64,000 nt of DNA. Origin: Hormiphora californensis (taxonomy: Eukaryota > Ctenophora > Tentaculata > Cydippida > Pleurobrachiidae). The notes under the pieces were generated by a model that had not been told where the DNA came from, made no database searches, and was given only the letters and a program-made list of their open reading frames with translations. This document shows, one piece after another, positions 9,913 to 26,562 of the stretch. Both the position numbers and the translations under genes were made by a program. The stretch is taken from assembly GCA_020137815.1 (NCBI GenBank), contig CM035351.1:9819969-9883968 (forward strand). The letters run 5' to 3'. Positions within the stretch are counted from its first letter, which is position 1. The number at the start of each line of letters is the position of its first letter.

Positions 9913-9976
<64 letters not shown>
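9912..9976. repeat. (CT)n microsatellite
   Basis: CT repeat with a few TTTCT interruptions, ending in CACACAC. It lies downstream of the small membrane-protein gene. The 9604-9911 interval is probably that gene's 3' UTR and flank. I saw no clear AATAAA there. Confidence 0.9.
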
Positions 9977-9982
<6 letters not shown>

Positions 9983-10061
9983 CTGTTTGTTGCTAAACTA
10001 GGAAATTCACGTATAGATAAAGAATGTAGAGGGTGATGCTCAACCTCTACCTTCTTCATCT

Positions 10062-10621
10062 GGTGGGCGGACTCTTGTGCTAACGGACTCTTTATCTAAA
10101 TCCAAGGCGGACTCTATATCTAAAAACGGACTCTTTATCTACAGTTAGATTTTGAAAAAAGTTTAGATAAAGAGTCCTCCCTGTGTAGACTTGTTAGATA
10201 AAGAGTCCGCCCTGTGAAGAATTTTTAGATATAGAGTCCTCTAGTACATTTTGGCGCCAAATCCTCCAACCCCTACTCTATGTCTGAAATCCTAACCCAA
10301 CCCAAAACCTAACCCTAACACTAACCCTAACCTCGAACCCAAATAACGGCCCTAACACATCTAAATTAGTATAGGGGTAGAGCAAACTCTCGTTTCCGGC
10401 CTGACGGCCGAAATCTCGAGTTCGCAGCGAAAGGCGGACTCTATATCTAATTTAGATTTATGTAGATATAGAGTCCACTTTGTTTAGACTTTTTAGATAA
10501 AGAGTCCGCCCTGTGTAGACTTTTTAGATAAAGAGTCCTCCTAGAGTTTAGAATTATTTGGACTCTATCTAAATTTAAATTTAGATATAGAGTCCTCTTT
10601 AGACGCTAGAGTCCGCACACC
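10062..10621. mobile_element. GGTGGGCGGACTC foldback element with AGATAAAGAGTCC array and telomere-like tract, copy 1
   Basis: The left end GGTGGGCGGACTC and right end GAGTCCGCACACC are inverted repeats. The interior has roughly twenty copies of AGATAAAGAGTCC or AGATATAGAGTCC in both orientations. A CCCTAA-type tract lies at about 10312-10343. The sequence is an inverted copy of 39388-39967. Flanks CTTCATCT and CTTTATCT may be a degraded target duplication. A further 21-bp inverted pair (10001-10021 and 10622-10643, GGAAATTCACGTATAGATAA) brackets the element. Confidence 0.8.
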
Positions 10622-10681
10622 CTTTATCTATACGTGAATTTCCTACATAACAGGTGATACAATCCTTCTTTTTCTGTCCTA

Positions 10682-10953
10682 TAGCTCATGGTACAATGCG
10701 AGAGTACCACTTACAGTGCAGTACTCATCATGCTTGTGAGTTCGTAAACTTAGCACACTCCCTTCGGTCGTGCACTAAGCAATCCTCTAACACTCCCTAC
10801 GGTCGTGTCAAAGGTAATCTAAAAACACTCCCTGTGGTCGTGTTTTTAGAATAACAAACTCCGTTTGCCCTGCAGGCTCACGAGCTACTAGATACACTCG
10901 GGCTACGCCCTCGATGTATCTATTCACAGAGTACCACGCCACCGCATGGTACT
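10682..10953. repeat. Array of hairpins with near-constant apex and variable compensated stems
   Basis: Consecutive hairpins lie at 10749-10779 (stem CTTAGCAC...GTGCACTAAG), 10787-10814 (ACAC...GTGT core), 10818-10850 (perfect 11-bp stem TCTAAAAACAC) and 10891-10920 (GATACA...TGTATC with GGGC/GCCC). The first three share an apex like CACTCCCTnnGGTCGTG while the stems differ yet pair. Outer GTACCA/TGGTAC-type words also pair. No open frame explains this. Confidence 0.75.
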
Positions 10954-10984
10954 ATCCTCCATAATGAATACCTTATTTCCGGAA

Positions 10985-11940
10985 TTTAAGGAAACCTTCG
11001 ATTAACGTGCAAGTGGGCAAATTTTCGCAAGCGTAGATTTAGGATTCCGCTTATTTTTTTGACATTTCTCCAAAATTGTTAGACTGTATGAAGGGCCCTT
11101 CGGGGTATCTGATAGGGTGTAAAATATATCAATAGTGGCCTTAGATAGCTGAGAGGATAAGGTTGTATTTGGGTCTCTCATTCATGAAATTTTGGCTTTA
11201 ATTAACTAATTAGCTAAATAACTCCGAAATTAAATCATCTGCTACCAACTGTGAGTCCCCTCTGAGGAGTGAGGTTATATATTAGAGCGACCTTATTGGG
11301 ACCGAAAATATGTATTTTGATGACACTTGATAAAAGAAAATGTCATGATGCACGGTTTTTCTTCAAAATAAATATAATGTGCAACATCAATGTATGTCAT
11401 TAATTCAATAATCAAGAGTCATTTATCATTTATTTGACCAAACTAGATCTCTAATAGCATTCTACAATGAATAGGAAGATATTTTTAGACATTTGTAGAC
11501 ATTTGCGACCAACCACGGTCCACGACCCTCTGGGACAAATTTTCGACTTTTGACCAATTTTACCCAATTTTGGCATGTTCCTGATAACTAAGCACTATTT
11601 TATGGCCAGGATCGCTCAGCGATTCGAAAATGGTGAGAATCCTGAATCGGTGTGTATCATGACAGCAGTCGACTGGAAGCCAATTTTCATTTTTTTGACC
11701 TTAGAATGAACAATGAATGTTCATTTTGGGCATTGTCCCCACTACTTACCTATGAACTAGATCTTGTTCAGCGGGTCAAAATTAGTCGGTTACAACCGGA
11801 ATTTGCTTTTAGCCAATTATAGTGAGTCAAAAAATTAAGATTCGTCCCTATACTGTATACTAGTATTAGAACCTCCATTATCACAAATCAAAGGAGGTGA
11901 GTTTGCCTCCTGATCAAAACTAATCGGAGGTTTCCTTAAG
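10985..11940. other. No gene seen
   Basis: AT-rich, low ORF density. I see no recognisable coding, RNA gene or transposon terminus in this stretch. Confidence 0.5.
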
Positions 11941-11949
11941 TTCCGGCCC

Positions 11950-12372
<423 letters not shown>

Positions 12373-12399
12373 TGCATGCTTGCATGTTCAGGATTACTG

Positions 12400-13178
12400 G
12401 CTCAATTAATACTGGGTTACTATACATTCCAAATTCAGTTGCTTTGCTTTCTCTGAAGATTACTAGAGTCGATAAATACGTCGACCACCTCCCCTCCCAA
12501 TTGTTCCAATTTTTGTTACATTCGTTTCTCTCGATATGACCTCTGAACACTCCTTGTTCATATATAAATAATAATAATTGTTGTTATTGTGTTGTTACGA
12601 AATCGGGAGAAACTTTTCAAATGCCGATTACCGATATCAACACGTCATATCAATAACAAGAATAACTGCATTATGTTTCATAATGCTATGACCTATGTTT
12701 CCCCGCCAACCTTTTTTTCATAACCATCTAATGTGAAGGCGGGACAGACATTTCCGATTATTTATGAATCACTCAAACCGTATAGAACAAATCCTTGTGT
12801 TTTAGTAGCACTAAATTGCACGCCACATTACACGGCTCAAATTTCCTGAAAACTTGTCATTGTATTTGATGAAGGAACAAACTGAGCGTGTTGCAGCCGG
12901 TTTTGTGACCGTGACACATCACTAGTATGTAAAATTGTCGAATACTAAACCCTCATTTTGCAAAAGGCATCTGCCTCTGGGCGAATGCCTTCGGCATTCA
13001 CCTTGGCGGGGAAAAATAGTTTCAAAAAGACGTCAACTGTCATGGGTCCAAACAAATCTAATAAAAACTGGAACAATTCGGATCGGTCGATGAAGTTATC
13101 AAATATATATTTACTAGATGGCATGGGAGGATTCAGGATAAATGGTTCGGACGTATCATATAATGCCTGAAACCCAAT
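12400..13178. other. No gene seen
   Basis: No convincing coding region or RNA gene. GAATGCCTTCGGCATTC at about 12983-12999 is a short perfect hairpin. The stretch ends at the TTAA of the next element. Confidence 0.5.
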
Positions 13179-13182
13179 TTAA

Positions 13183-13952
13183 GGCCAAGGGGGGGGGGTC
13201 GACCCATTTTTGACCCCTATTTTGGGCCTTTTTGGGGTTACCATCATGTGGAAGCTCTTGGAATGCCGGACCAGATGGATACGACAGAATTTAATTTGTA
13301 CAAACTGGTCTGGGAGAAAAATGAGGTTAACTTTTGGTCTTATGTCAGTGTTAACACATTTTGGATCGAAAAAAAATCCACGTTAACCTCCATAATTTTT
13401 GAACGGGGACCTAAATCAAAAATCGCTACATAAGTTTCAGGCTCCTAGGTCTGTAGAACAAGTGTACCAAACGACAAGGTCTAGATCATAGCCGTTATTT
13501 CAGGAATTGGCTTGTCCTGTGAAACAATGGGGTTTAGAGGAGAGCCATAATAGCCATTTTTACAGATTTAGTTAACCTCAAATAATTCAAAGATCAGTTG
13601 AATTTATGGTGTAAAAATTTGTAGAGTGATCCCTCTTGATAAGACAAAGCGTTTGACACTTAGTCAGATGTCCCTACCCCTACCAGTCTTAAAAAATCGA
13701 GGTTAACGCTGACATAAAACCAAAAGTTAACCTCCAACAATTGTTCGAGGACATCAAAATCAATACTGAAGCCCCACTCCAATCCCTGAACAACAAAAAA
13801 AAGTTAGCCTCATTTTTCTCCCAGACCAGTTTGTACAAATTAATTTCTGTCATATCCATCTGGTCCGGCATTCCAAGAGCTTTCACATGATGGTGACACC
13901 AAAAAAAGCCCAAAATTGGGGTCAAAAATGGGTCGACCCCCCCACCCTGGCT
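13183..13952. mobile_element. Complete TTAA-flanked non-autonomous transposon
   Basis: TTAA at 13179-13182 and 13953-13956 flanks inverted ends of about 150 bp. They begin GGCCAAGGGGGG and contain GTCGACCCATTTTTGACCCC, TACCATCATGTG and GGACCAGATGGATA. The 770-bp body holds six or more GAGGTTAAC-type motifs in both orientations and no open frame of note. This is the clearest reference copy of the family, whose other ends lie at 31, 885, 1450, 5020, 7935, 9120 and 16131. Confidence 0.9.
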
Positions 13953-14043
13953 TTAAGAAACCCTACCCCCCCCCCCCCCCCAATAATCAATATACCCCTA
14001 CATCCATCTCCTTCCCAATTGAAAGTTTTCCAGAAAATTGATT

Positions 14044-14221
14044 TAGTGGAAGCTCGTACGGTATTTCCCACGGACTGTGGGAAAGTTTTCGACCGTGGGA
14101 AAAGAGAGATCTACATAGATATATTTACTAAGAGAGAGAAATTTCTCTCTCTTACTTTTTCTTTCCCACGGTCGAAAACTTTCCCAAGGTCCATGGGGAA
14201 ATACCGTAAGAGCTTCCACTA
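14044..14221. mobile_element. Foldback MITE TAGTGGAAGCTC, copy 1, 3-bp TSD
   Basis: The ends read TAGTGGAAGCTC and its inverse, with arms of about 65 bp. The element is flanked by ATT at 14041-14043 and 14222-14224. A GTGGGAAAGTTTTCGACCGT stretch is mirrored in the other arm. A diverged copy with the same ends lies at 48285-48450, flanked by CAC on both sides, which supports a 3-bp target duplication. Confidence 0.85.
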
Positions 14222-14279
14222 ATTCATACACGAGAAAATTGTTTTTTTTTCGTCAGTAATCTCAATTTTTTGTAGTTAG

Positions 14280-14407
14280 GTGGCACCCTTGTTGGGACAG
14301 CTCTGCTTCCCAGATGTTCGAGACAGGGAGGACTCATGGTTTTAACACACGTCCTCCCTGTGTCGAACAGCTGGGAAGCAGAGCTGTCCCAACAAGGGTG
14401 CCACCCA
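14280..14407. repeat. Near-perfect hairpin with arms of about 57 bp
   Basis: GGTGGCACCCTTGTTGGGAC at 14280 is mirrored to 14407. The arms differ at only a few positions and the loop is about 14 bp. No target duplication found. It could be a MITE or a source of double-stranded RNA. Confidence 0.85.
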
Positions 14408-14930
14408 AAATACTAAGTGGCAAGTTTGAAAAATACCCCCTCCCCCCAGTGGCATTATATACGTCCGAACCATTTATCCTGACCCCCTCCCCTGGCCTGG
14501 ATGGCATGTTATGAGATTTTCTAGCATATTTATGTGTTTTGTGGTTTGTTTTCTCACTCTACGTTCGATACAAAGGGGTGGCGGAACCGGAGGCTGGGGG
14601 CAGCTCCCTGATATTCGTACATGAGATAATTGCCAAACTGAGCTCAAAAGACTGAATATTTCGCCCGAAACTCTGTCTGTTGCTTTCCCAAATTAGAAAT
14701 ATGATACAAACAATGAAAAAAATCGATTTTTGGCTGTCGCTCAGCCTGAAGTACGGAATTTGCATCGAAAAAAATAGCAACAGAGATCAGTACCTTCAGC
14801 GTTCACCCAGCCGGGGAAAAAATCATTCCGCCACCTCTAAGTTGAAGTTGAGTTGAATAAGACTAGTTAGATTTAGAAGTTTGTCTTCTGGTAGAGTGCT
14901 CGATCCGGGGATACGGAGAGCTGAACTATT

Positions 14931-15070
14931 GTGACAAGTAAAACAAGGTTTTACAAAATCAACAAATGTTTCACGCAGAAGCTGCGTTGTTTACATTTTT
15001 AATCCTGACGAATGCAGCTTCTGCGTGAAACATTTGTTGATTTTGTAAAACCTTGTTTCACTTGTCACAA
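14931..15070. repeat. Near-perfect hairpin with arms of about 57 bp
   Basis: GTGACAAGTAAAACAAGG and CAGAAGCTGC are mirrored in the right arm; the central loop is about 23 bp. A direct repeat AGTTGAATAAGA flanks at a distance (about 14850 and 15073). It looks like a MITE. Confidence 0.85.
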
Positions 15071-15074
15071 GAGT

Positions 15075-15980
15075 TGAATAAGATAATTTTATAGATAACC
15101 CTGGGAGTAAACCCGTTTTAGCACTCCCTATGGTTTTGTGCCCTCATACTGTAAATTGTGATTATATGCTGTGAACATAATCCCCCATTATAATCTTCAT
15201 TCTTCTAGGTATACTGCGATATACCGGGATGTTTGGGGGGAAAGGGGTATTGCCCGGTATTCGGTAAATCGGGGTCCGAATGTAGGTCCTACTGCAATCT
15301 GCATTATATAATATATTGCAAAGAATACTTTTGGTGCTGCGATGTCTTATCCCTTTTTCGATTTATTTCTTTAATTTTAATTCTTTATTATAATAAGCTC
15401 ATAATTCTTCGATTCGAAAAGAAGAGTATTTTTAGAACTCCATGCGTTCAAATAATTGTCATCGCTTCATCTTCACCTGATCACTCTGTGTTCTATTTTG
15501 TCTTTAATTTTTTCCCATTCTTTCTTCCTTCTCTCTATATCTCTGTTTTCGTCATCACAGAATAACAGTCGGGAATAACAGTCATGCAATTTTTCTTGGA
15601 GTCATTAGGGGTGAGAAAGTGGGCTCTCGATAGGGGTAAGGGTATTAAATTGGCAGTCAACAGGAGGGAGAGGACTCAATATGGGGTGGGAGGAGTCAGT
15701 TGGGGTGAGGGGACTTCCGACGCGATTTAAGGGTTCAAAATGATGAGCTACGAAAATCGCAATATATAGTATCTGAAAGTTCAGAAGATTTGTCGGTAAC
15801 GATTATTCGTCAAATCAGAAACCGGAACACGTCTTCAGGGTGCTAGAGTACTTCAGGGTGCTAGGGTGCTCCAATATTTTGTCAACTGCTAGGGTTAGCA
15901 CGCTGAAATTTTACAGTCACGCTCTCTTTGGTGAGATCTAACTTTTTGAACCATTTCTACTGTCTCAAGTCATCCCTTCT
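15075..15980. other. No gene seen
   Basis: The 15233-15565 frame is T-rich with no recognisable domain and is not called. Two imperfect copies of TTCAGGGTGCTAG occur at about 15834-15866. Confidence 0.45.
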
Positions 15981-15984
15981 GTGA

Positions 15985-16131
15985 TTTATTGAGGTTAACT
16001 TCTATTTTGGGGCAAAAGTTAACCTCAAATTTCTCCTTAACGGTGTGCGCTAAAACTATTCCAACTATTCCAACTATTCCAAACCTCGAACGTGACTTTT
16101 TAGACCCATCGACCCCTCCCCCCCTCTGGCC
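15985..16131 (-). mobile_element. Right terminus of a TTAA-family element abutting the Penelope remnant
   Basis: An inverted GGCCAGAGGGGGG end with two GAGGTTAAC-type motifs is present, but the adjoining bases are TTCC instead of TTAA. The reverse-transcriptase remnant begins immediately after it, so either the element inserted into the retroelement or a rearrangement joined them. Confidence 0.6.
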
Positions 16132-16133
16132 TT

Positions 16134-17655
16134 CCTATCCCTACTATTTCTCTTTGGACGTGGTATCCCTCTACACCAACTGTGATATATGCACACTGCC
16201 GTGGACACTGCCATCTCTCGCCTTGAGGAACAGCCTGACCTCCTACCTTCTCCTCTAACACCCCAAACCTTACGGACCCTTCTCCTCTTCTGCCTTGATA
16301 ATGCCTACTTTGAATTCGACGGGAAGTTCTACAAGCAGACCTCTGGTGGAGTTATGGGATCACATCTCACTGTAGCCCTAGCTGAAATCCGCACCTCCCA
16401 ACTGGAACAAAACGCCCTGGATACCTTCTCCGACCCCCTTCACTCTTACCAGCACTTTGTAGACGGCACTTCCTAAACCACATCAACTCCCTCTCTTCTG
16501 ACCTCCAGTACACCATTGAAAACCCCAAGGACGGCTACCTTCCCTATCTTGATGTCCTCATCCACCCTGATCTTTCTACTTCTATCTACAGGAAACCTAC
16601 CCACACCAACCTCTACCTAAAATACAACTCCTCTACCCCAGCATCTACTCGCCGCTCCGTCATCCAGTCCCTCACCAGACGTGCCTACACTCTCTGCTCT
16701 CCTCAACATGTGGAACAGGAACTCGACACCGTCTACCCTATCTGCCTGGCTAATGGATTCCCTCCTCACGAGACACCCACCCTGATGAACTCTGTACGTG
16801 ATAAACTACACATGATACCCACTATTGGTGACTTCGACCGTGAATGGAGAGACTCTCAACGCATCACCCACAGGATCTCCCTTCCGTATCATCCTGACCT
16901 CCCAACCAACCCACTGAAGAGGATCCTCAACCGCTACAACATCGCTGTATCCTTCTCTTCTTCTTCTACCTCCATTAGGAACACCCTCACCCGAACCAAA
17001 TCGTCTACTCCCTCTTCTTCAACGTGCAACGTTATCTACCGTATTCCCTGTCTGGACTGTCCTGCCTCCTACATTGGCCAAACCAAACGACCTGTTCTTA
17101 CTCGCATCACGGAACACGAGCGCCATCACCGTCTTGATAACTCTACTGATTCCTATATTCCATAATATGGAAACATCAAATCCGCCCCAGCCCTACATAC
17201 CCTAAAATCTTCACACACCATTGGCTGGAACAACACGGAAATCCTAACTACTACTCCATCCTCTTCCCACTTGGATCTCCTAGAACACGCTGCCATTACT
17301 ATCCTCAAACCTGAACTCAACCGTACCCTCAAGGGACCCGCCATCAATCCTCAGTGGAACTCCCTCCTTCCTCGGATCACCTCTTCCTTCCGTCCTAGAC
17401 CCAGCAACATCTCCAAGTTCGGATCACCCACCGCTTCCTAGCTGCTCACCTCCCTGGATCACTTACCTCTCTCCCCTTCCTGGATCTCCTCTCCTTCCTC
17501 ACCACGTCTCCTCCCTCTGGATCACCTACCTCTTCTCCTCCCTTACAAGGAATACCACCCTCACTCTCATTATAGCTGAAGACAGTGATCTCGAAAGCTT
17601 CTGTCAATTTATTTGAATTAGTACCAATATATCGTTGTCTATCTTGTTAATAATA
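16134..17655 (+). pseudogene. Penelope-like retroelement: reverse transcriptase (5' truncated) plus GIY-YIG endonuclease, frameshifted
   Basis: The remnant starts inside the RT palm with FSLDVVSLYTN (motif A), shifts frame near 16185, and continues with a KFYKQTSGGVMGSHL block (motif B). The catalytic box reads HFVDG with a frame change where YVDD is expected (about 16455-16475). The connector follows and then, at about 17029-17120, NVIYRIPCLDCPASYIGQTK, a GIY-YIG endonuclease start with a CxxC. An in-frame stop is at 17163; similarity continues to about 17437. RT followed by a C-terminal GIY-YIG domain is the hallmark of Penelope-like elements. A CTGAAGA...TCGAAAGC stretch near 17576-17600 resembles 3' sequences of this class. 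Multiple lesions make this copy dead. Confidence 0.88.
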
Positions 17656-17659
17656 ACTG

Positions 17660-18160
17660 AATGATAAAAGGCTTTTGCAACCCAGCCGGCCCCAGCAGTA
17701 GATCCCAAAACACCACTAAACACCGCAGGAACTCGCAACAAACAACCAACAACATGCACGTGCAGTATCCCCCATCACTTCCGATACCCCTCCCAGAGCA
17801 CCTCCTTGGCAACCCCCCTCTATTTGCACGTGGGATAATCCATAATCCTCCTCATCACGCCACGAATTTGCATCTTTTAATTAGGGTACTACCATCAATT
17901 TATCAGTCATGAGCTGATATTTGGGCCATTTTTTATTTTGTCTGTTTGAAATGAATTTTATTTTATAACTGGGCACACAAAAAGCGATAGATATGAGGTT
18001 GAGGAAAAAGTAGAGGAGAAAAATTAACTTTACTATGTTTCTCTCCATGCATGTACTCACCCTCTATTGCAACAGCAGTTCTCTCATTAGCAGCTATACA
18101 TTATAGTTTACGACACGAGCCTGCGTTTCCTTAAGCAAGAGGGGATAGAGACAGGGTGTA
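17660..18160. other. No gene seen
   Basis: Nothing recognisable. A short frame at 17661-17912 has no domain signature. Confidence 0.45.
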
Positions 18161-18164
18161 TGTT

Positions 18165-20681
<2,517 letters not shown>

Positions 20682-20689
20682 GACACGGT

Positions 20690-21180
20690 TTTAAAATAAT
20701 TCTGCACGGGTTTCCCGGTGCGTAAGAATGTTGGAGCATCAACCTGTCGACATCCAAGGACAGAGGGTGTCAGGTTGGTGCTCCAGATTCTGGGAATATA
20801 ACACAGTAATATAACACAAAAATAATTAGTCAGGAGTGTAGTGAAGTTTGTCCTAAGTGGTGTGAGGCAGCTAAGCCGGTTAATGTCCTTTAGCAAATTT
20901 TTTCGCGAGTTGAAATGATGGCGTGAGTAAAACACGCCACCAGGCCTGCGATCCGCGGGGTGTAGTTATGAAGATTGTGGAAGATGTTCGTGAGTGAGTG
21001 ATGTGATAAAAGGAAAATTTCCGGGTCTTTCCTCAAGTTGTCTCGGCTGTCTTCGTAGAGGCTGCAGTGGTCCAGAGCATGTTCCTCAGTCTCTACTTCA
21101 TAGATGTTCAAGCTCTCGCACCAGGGGCAGTAGCGGTTGTCTCTGGGGATGTTGGTGTACCGTCCGGTTTCTATTTTGAG

Positions 21181-21181
<1 letters not shown>
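20690..21181 (-). pseudogene. Truncated second copy of the minus-strand LINE (zinc-knuckle C-terminus and 3' UTR)
   Basis: On the minus strand the frame reads from LKIETGRYTN through the CPWC...H...C zinc knuckle to the end of the protein at about 20890, then the 3' UTR to about 20690. It is nearly identical to the end of the LINE at 21460-23020. It begins abruptly at the (GT)n tract, exactly where GGTTTCTATTTTGAGAGGGTG becomes GT repeat. Confidence 0.85.
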
Positions 21182-21455
<274 letters not shown>

Positions 21456-21459
21456 CACG

Positions 21460-23366
<1,907 letters not shown>

Positions 23367-23597
23367 GGGGTTATGGAGCCTTCTGTAATAAACGGAGATG
23401 TACGCTAGTTATCGACAAATGCTCAATAAAATTTTGAGATATGTGTGTAACTGGTTCGAGGTTAATAGCACCCTCATAAATATAATGACTAATGCTTATA
23501 TAAAGCTCACACGTTTAACATTGCAGCACTATAACAGATCTATGTAAGAAAGAAAGACAGGGTGGAAGAAGAAAGAAGATGGCTCGGTAAAACTGAC

Positions 23598-24077
23598 ATG
23601 TCAGGCGAAACAACAAACTATCTAGGAATCATCTGTGCAGTTGCAGGACTCTTTTTTTTCGTTGTGATCGCTTCCATATGTATGTCCTGTATAAAATACT
23701 GTCGCAAACAACTTGCCAAAAAGAGGGCTAGTGCCCCGCCATCTAGTGTTCCCAACCGAATTTCATTGAGAAGACCTAAAGAAAGGAACCAAACATCACC
23801 TTCCAGAAGAGAATCTTATAACGATCCCTCGACCATAGGGAGCAAAAAATCCCGCAAGGCCTCCCGTAATAGGAATAAATTCCTGTTAGGTATTCACCAT
23901 GGCGGTTTATCACTGGAAGTAGAGAGCCCAAGTATCAGCGTTCCTGACCTAACCAGTGCACAGGAGCCAATGCCAGATTCAATCCTAAAAAAGACTTCCC
24001 AGTATTGCAGTTTTGAAAGTTTCAAATCTGTTTCATCAGCTGGTGGAGGTTGGATAACGCCCGATCAGGATAGGTGA
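23598..24077 (+). CDS. Small single-pass membrane protein, paralogue of 9208-9603
   Basis: 159 codons from the ATG at 23598, chosen because MSGETTNYLGII then aligns with MSDRETNYTGII of the paralogue. An in-frame ATG at 23562 would add 12 residues. A hydrophobic segment at about residues 8-27 ends in ICMSCIKYCRK, followed by a Lys/Arg cluster. The remaining tail is long, basic then Ser-rich, with possible phosphosites (RRESY, KKSRKASR). The C-terminal motif KKTSQYCSFES matches KRHSMYYSVES in the paralogue. The topology is probably N-out/C-in. TTTAACATTGCAG at about 23514-23526 could be a 3' splice site. The family is not recognised, and the function is unknown. Confidence 0.65.
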   Translation: MSGETTNYLGIICAVAGLFFFVVIASICMSCIKYCRKQLAKKRASAPPSSVPNRISLRRPKERNQTSPSRRESYNDPSTIGSKKSRKASRNRNKFLLGIHHGGLSLEVESPSISVPDLTSAQEPMPDSILKKTSQYCSFESFKSVSSAGGGWITPDQDR

Positions 24078-24358
24078 TGATAGGGAGAGACTAAAGATTC
24101 AGTAGTTTTGTGTGTATTTCAATGCTCCTGTTATGACTGAGCTGAGATGTGTGAAATTGTACATTACGATATGGGTTTTTTCGCCATAGCGGACTCAAAT
24201 CTCATCCAATCTCATCCAATCGATCTCAAAATTTCGTGACGTCGCGTTATGACGTCAAAATGACGTCAAAATTGAATTTTTTTCAATCTAGCTATTCCAA
24301 CCTCTCAGTACCTGTTCTTCTACATCTGAATGGATTAAAAATCCCAAAAATGATGCAA
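24078..24358. other. 3' flank of the membrane-protein gene; TGACGTCA-rich stretch
   Basis: No gene. At 24237-24272 there are three close copies of GACGTC(A), including a GTTATGACGTCAAAATGACG run. These CRE-like words could be coincidence within a repeat. Confidence 0.4.
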
Positions 24359-24553
24359 ATTATACCAAAACTAATTGAACTGGTAGGCCGGAAAGGTTGC
24401 CCTATGATTTGAGCTACCTTAGGCACCAGTACATTCCCTTTTGAAGATAGACGAAGCATCTGTTATACCCTGTCTGTACCCCGTGAATGTTACGGTGGCA
24501 AAGGTAGCTCAAATCATAGGGCAACCTTTCTGGCCTACTAATTTCAATTAGTT
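24359..24553. mobile_element. Foldback MITE, arms of about 65 bp
   Basis: ATTATACCAAAACTAATTGA at the left is mirrored at the right end. The arms include GGTTGCCCTATGATTTGAGC. The loop is about 65 bp. No clear target duplication. Confidence 0.8.
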
Positions 24554-25290
24554 TTGGTATAATCTATATAAAATATAGGGTAAACCGGGGCAAAATGGTT
24601 AACTTTTTACTTAATCGGTTCTCACCCCCGTTTAAAAAAAGATAAGACGAAAAAAACATATAGGATTAAAGTTCATTATTTTATCGTTCAAATAAGATAA
24701 ATTTCAACTCTAGGGACCATTATTTACTTAATTAAATACCTTTTTTAAAAATTTTGGTGGGCAAAATTGGTACCGGGGCAAAATGGTACAGGGTCACCAC
24801 ACACCAAAGTTAAAATTAAAATTAAAATTTTAATTTTAACACCGCACACACCAGCGGCCGTTAAAATTTCTCTCCCCATTCTAAAAGTAACAATCTCACG
24901 CATGATTTTGACGGTCGCGTTGGATGATAAAATTTTAACACACCGTTAACCCTTTGAGGCCCAGAGGGTCATATATGTCCAAAAGTTTGAGGCTTCCTAG
25001 CGACAAGCCTGATAAAGTTTTGGCCTAAAATAAAATGCCAGGTGGTAGCTTGAACGATTCTCTATCTATAAATCGGGACATTTTCATGCCAAGTTGTATG
25101 AGGAAGTTCCTAATTAGGACTAAATGAACCCCACTTCGGTCATTTTTTCTAATTAGGTCTAATTTCCTGATGAATTGTCCTAAACTAATTTCCTTCTAGA
25201 ATAATATACTAGTAGATTAAATGGAGCTGCTAGAACAAACGGCATCAAAAAATATTCATTTTTGACTGAGAAAACTCAATTTTTGGTTTC

Positions 25291-26562
25291 GGGTCATATA
25301 TGACCCTCTGGGTCGTTTGGGAAGTTAAGAATTTCAAACGGCCTGGGAGTCCTCCGTATGCTTTCAGAGTCTCAAAAACTGGTTAGTCAGTGCCCTAATG
25401 ATTATACAAATCCACAGGAACCGTTTCATGAACCGTATTGACCGATTTCTACGATTTAGTCTAGGTTTAGGGTCATATATGACCCTCTGGGTCGTTCACG
25501 GAAAACTACCTATCATATTAAATTCAGTCTTTAAACGCCGTTTATGATCAAACAAGATGCTAAACCCGCAGTAATTCATCACATTAGTGGGGGTAGATCA
25601 TCAAATTAAGTCCCTATCTCGACCACTTATCGAGATAATTGGGTAATTATGTCATTATCTTCATGCGCATACCTCCAGATTTGGGAGAAGTTTTGGGGCA
25701 AATGAGGGCACTAAAACGTGTAGAATCATCGCATTAGTGGGGGTAGAGCACAAAATTAAGTCCCTATTCCTACTTCTAACTGATATAATTGGATAATTAG
25801 GTAATTGAAGGTTGTGCAACTACCATGCTTCACCAAAGCGCACGGTTCAGGCTGGTCCTGATCATACATCACTTCTGCATCAGGTTGTATCCTAACGGTG
25901 AAGTTCAGATTACTTTAAAGTGAAAAGAGGTGAAATACAACAGGTCAAAGGTCGCTAAAAATAGGTTTAGGTCAAGTATGAGGGTTATTAGGCTGTAGGG
26001 ATGATCCTACCTTGCGCTTCGGTGAAGCATGGTAGTTGCACAACCTTCAATTATCCAATTATCCAATTATTTCAATTAGAAGTAGGAATAGGGACTTAAT
26101 TTTGTGCTCTACCCCCACTAATGCGATGATTCTACACGTTTTAGTGCCCTCATTTGCCCCAAAACGTTTCCCAAATCTGGAGGTATGCGCATGATGATAA
26201 TGACATAATTACCCAATTATCTCGATAAGGGATCGAGATAGGGACTTAACTTAATGCTCTACCCCCACTAATGTGATGATTTACTGCGGGTTTGGCATCT
26301 TATTTGATCATAAACAGCGTCCAAAGCCTGAATAACACATGTGAGGTGATGTGCAATGAACAACCCAGAGTGTCATATGACCTGAAACCTACCCCTAATT
26401 AGAGAAATCAGTCAATTAAGATCATGTAACGGTTCCTGTCAACTCGTTTCATCTCTAGGGCACTGACTAACCAGATTTTATGGCTTGGAAGGCATATGGA
26501 GGACCCCTAGGCCGCTTGAAATTCTTAACTTCCCAAACGACCCAGAGGGTCATATATGACCC
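25291..26562. mobile_element. Large foldback, arms of about 570 bp, with GGGTCATATATGACCC motif
   Basis: Arms about 25291-25860 and 25995-26562 are inverted copies with scattered mismatches. They contain GCATTAGTGGGGGTAGAGCA, GCATACCTCCAGATTTGG and GTGAAGCATGGTAGTTGC words. The palindrome GGGTCATATATGACCC occurs at both outer ends and again near 25471, with degraded forms near 24968 and 26365. No coding. Confidence 0.85.

Noticed and set aside
15233-15565. 110-codon frame
   Set aside because: Phe/Ile/Leu-rich translation of T-rich DNA with no recognisable domain.
17570-17605. Hammerhead ribozyme in the Penelope-like 3' region (CTGAAGA...GAAA core)
   Set aside because: The core words are present, and Penelope-like elements are known to carry hammerheads, but I could not pair a convincing stem II or stem III.
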